Assembly (NCBI GenBank): GCA_030374735.1
Contig: JASCIV010000288.1
Coordinates: forward strand, 1-26,174
Source: Gracilaria caudata
Lineage: Eukaryota; Rhodophyta; Florideophyceae; Gracilariales; Gracilariaceae
DNA: 26,174 nucleotides
Direction of reading: 5' to 3'
Positions 25,301 to 26,174 of this stretch are shown here, in pieces (the stretch's first letter is position 1; each line of letters starts with the position of its first letter). The notes under the pieces are model-generated. The model did not search any database. It saw only the letters and a list, made by a program, of their open reading frames with translations, and was not told the origin of the DNA. The translations under genes and the position numbers were made by a program.

Positions 25301-26174
25301 CTAGCTTCGTAGCTCGTCTTTATCACCCGAAGGTATAGAGATAGCTTCCTCGCGGTGGCCCTTGGGGGAAGCTGAGATATGAAATGAAATTCTGTAACTT
25401 GGAAAAGCCTCAGATATGGCCCATTTTGATGATTTCATGTTTGTGAGGACAACACCAAATGGCTCTCCTTTCCTTTGTTTACGGGACATACAACATCCAA
25501 GCTTATGATTTCAAACCCGGTATCCGAAGAAACGTACTTTTGGATATGACGGACTCCTTCGGCGGGACAATCAGAGTTGGAAATAATCAAGGCGAATAGA
25601 TTGTTCTTCACTCATCCATTGATAATCTTCAATCATAGTTGGGACAAATTCGCGGAGGTGAAGAAGATGTTGTATGCCCAACAACAGAAGGAAAACAGAA
25701 AACAGATTCTTGGAATCGAGTGAACTGCTTTGGCGAAAACGACCTTGCGCCATCTATCTCATGAAGCCAAAAAATAAAAAAGAAAAACGCTTACAAGGGT
25801 AGTACTACGAAGGGTATGTCGTACGGTTCCGAGAACGGTTAGGATGTCTGTGGCGGCGATGAGTATGGTGACATATAGGGTGTCATCCGGGTGACGATAG
25901 GTGACCAAGACGGATTTTCTCGGAAGTTGAGAACCAATGCATACTTCATGTTGAACTACCTTCACATGACGGTATGGAAGTTGCTGAAGTACGAAGGTAG
26001 ATGATCCAAGTTGGAGAAAAGTTGGATCATCCAACTTGGGTGGCAATCCATTTCAAATACTCGTTATTGCAGTTTCGCGGAACTGGAGAAATTGCGTGAT
26101 TACTTATCATGGCCCACTTTGGACCTCAAAACCAAAGTAAGGCAACTCATTCAAAGCTTTAAACCGAACGTTGA
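25301..26174 (-). CDS. Probable 3' part of a multi-intron gene, unknown product (partial at window edge)
   Basis: Short coding-like stretches on the minus strand can be joined by GT-AG introns. The stretches are 26174-26133, 26082-26036, 25983-25795, an uncertain one from 25753, one from about 25605 to 25492, and a last one 25408-25301 ending in TAG. Putative introns are 26132-26083, 26035-25984, 25794-25754 (T-rich) and 25491-25409 (starting GTATGT). Their lengths are 41-83 bases, similar to the 74-base O-mannosyltransferase intron, and each stated junction keeps a consistent frame. Translated pieces such as PYRHVKVVQHEVCIGSQLPR, NNLFALIISNSDCPAEGVRH and YRISFHISASPKG look like folded protein rather than noise. 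The C-terminus reads KDELRS, so KDEL is not terminal. No family was recognised. The join after 25753 is unresolved. A decayed pseudogene, or an exon set belonging to the AIG1 gene, is the alternative. Confidence 0.35.
26000..26039. repeat. Interleaved inverted repeats (GATGATCCAA / TTGGATCATC)
   Basis: Bases 26000-26009 pair with 26022-26031 as a 10-bp perfect hairpin with a 12-base loop. An overlapping 9-bp pair (26006-26014 with 26031-26039) can form instead. The whole lies inside the putative 52-base intron 26035-25984 and across its donor site, so folding could affect splicing if that intron is real. Confidence 0.8.

Noticed and set aside
25304..25315. KDEL ER-retention signal in the last exon of the edge gene
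   Set aside because: The residues are followed by RS before the stop, so the tetrapeptide is not terminal and would not be expected to work.

Overview
The window looks like nuclear DNA from a compact, intron-poor eukaryote, most likely a unicellular red alga (a Porphyridium-like rhodophyte). The gene set is eukaryotic: ARP8, a complex I 39-kDa-type subunit, an insulysin, a MAPK-like kinase, MYND/ankyrin and AIG1/GIMAP-type proteins. Most coding regions are single long exons and genes are often packed tail to tail. One gene (15854-16435) has an N-terminus like a red-algal plastid transit peptide, with Phe close to the initiator Met. A membrane sulfotransferase and an APS kinase are both present, which fits an organism making sulfated polysaccharides. 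The species assignment is inference.

Layout, left to right. A Ser/Arg-rich protein with a possible C-terminal KA1-like fold (+, 48-1730) is followed by a GC-rich intergenic stretch. Next is a type II membrane carbohydrate sulfotransferase (+, 2668-3618), which converges with zero spacing on a mitochondrial complex I NDUFA9-like protein (-, 3619-4602). A large insulysin-family M16 metalloprotease follows (+, 5328-8282), convergent with ARP8 (-, 8357-10417). After a gene-poor kilobase come a small, possibly BCL7-like protein (-, 11654-12046) and an atypical MAPK-like kinase (-, 12716-13957). A 1.9 kb gene-free stretch then holds a perfect 73-bp tandem duplication, a 20-bp palindrome and a hairpin. 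The plastid-targeted protein comes next (+, 15854-16435).

The right half is all minus strand: ankyrin-MYND protein (17178-18230), APS kinase with a TATA box (18943-19611), a two-exon protein O-mannosyltransferase lacking MIR repeats (20001-21664), a secreted or ER-lumenal acidic coiled-coil protein (21918-22955), an AIG1/GIMAP-like GTPase with a long N-terminal extension (23223-25148), and what looks like the 3' part of an unrecognised multi-intron gene running off the window edge (25301-26174).

There is no operon-like system here. The functional themes are sulfation and secretory-pathway glycosylation (APS kinase making PAPS, a PAPS-dependent sulfotransferase, a protein O-mannosyltransferase), chromatin (ARP8, possibly BCL7-like) and signalling (MAPK-like kinase, AIG1 GTPase). 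Several minus-strand reading frames extend upstream of their first ATG using only non-ATG codons. Starts here were moved to the first in-frame ATG, and cases where a hidden 5' exon seems likely are noted. No tRNA, rRNA, CRISPR array or transposon was recognised.
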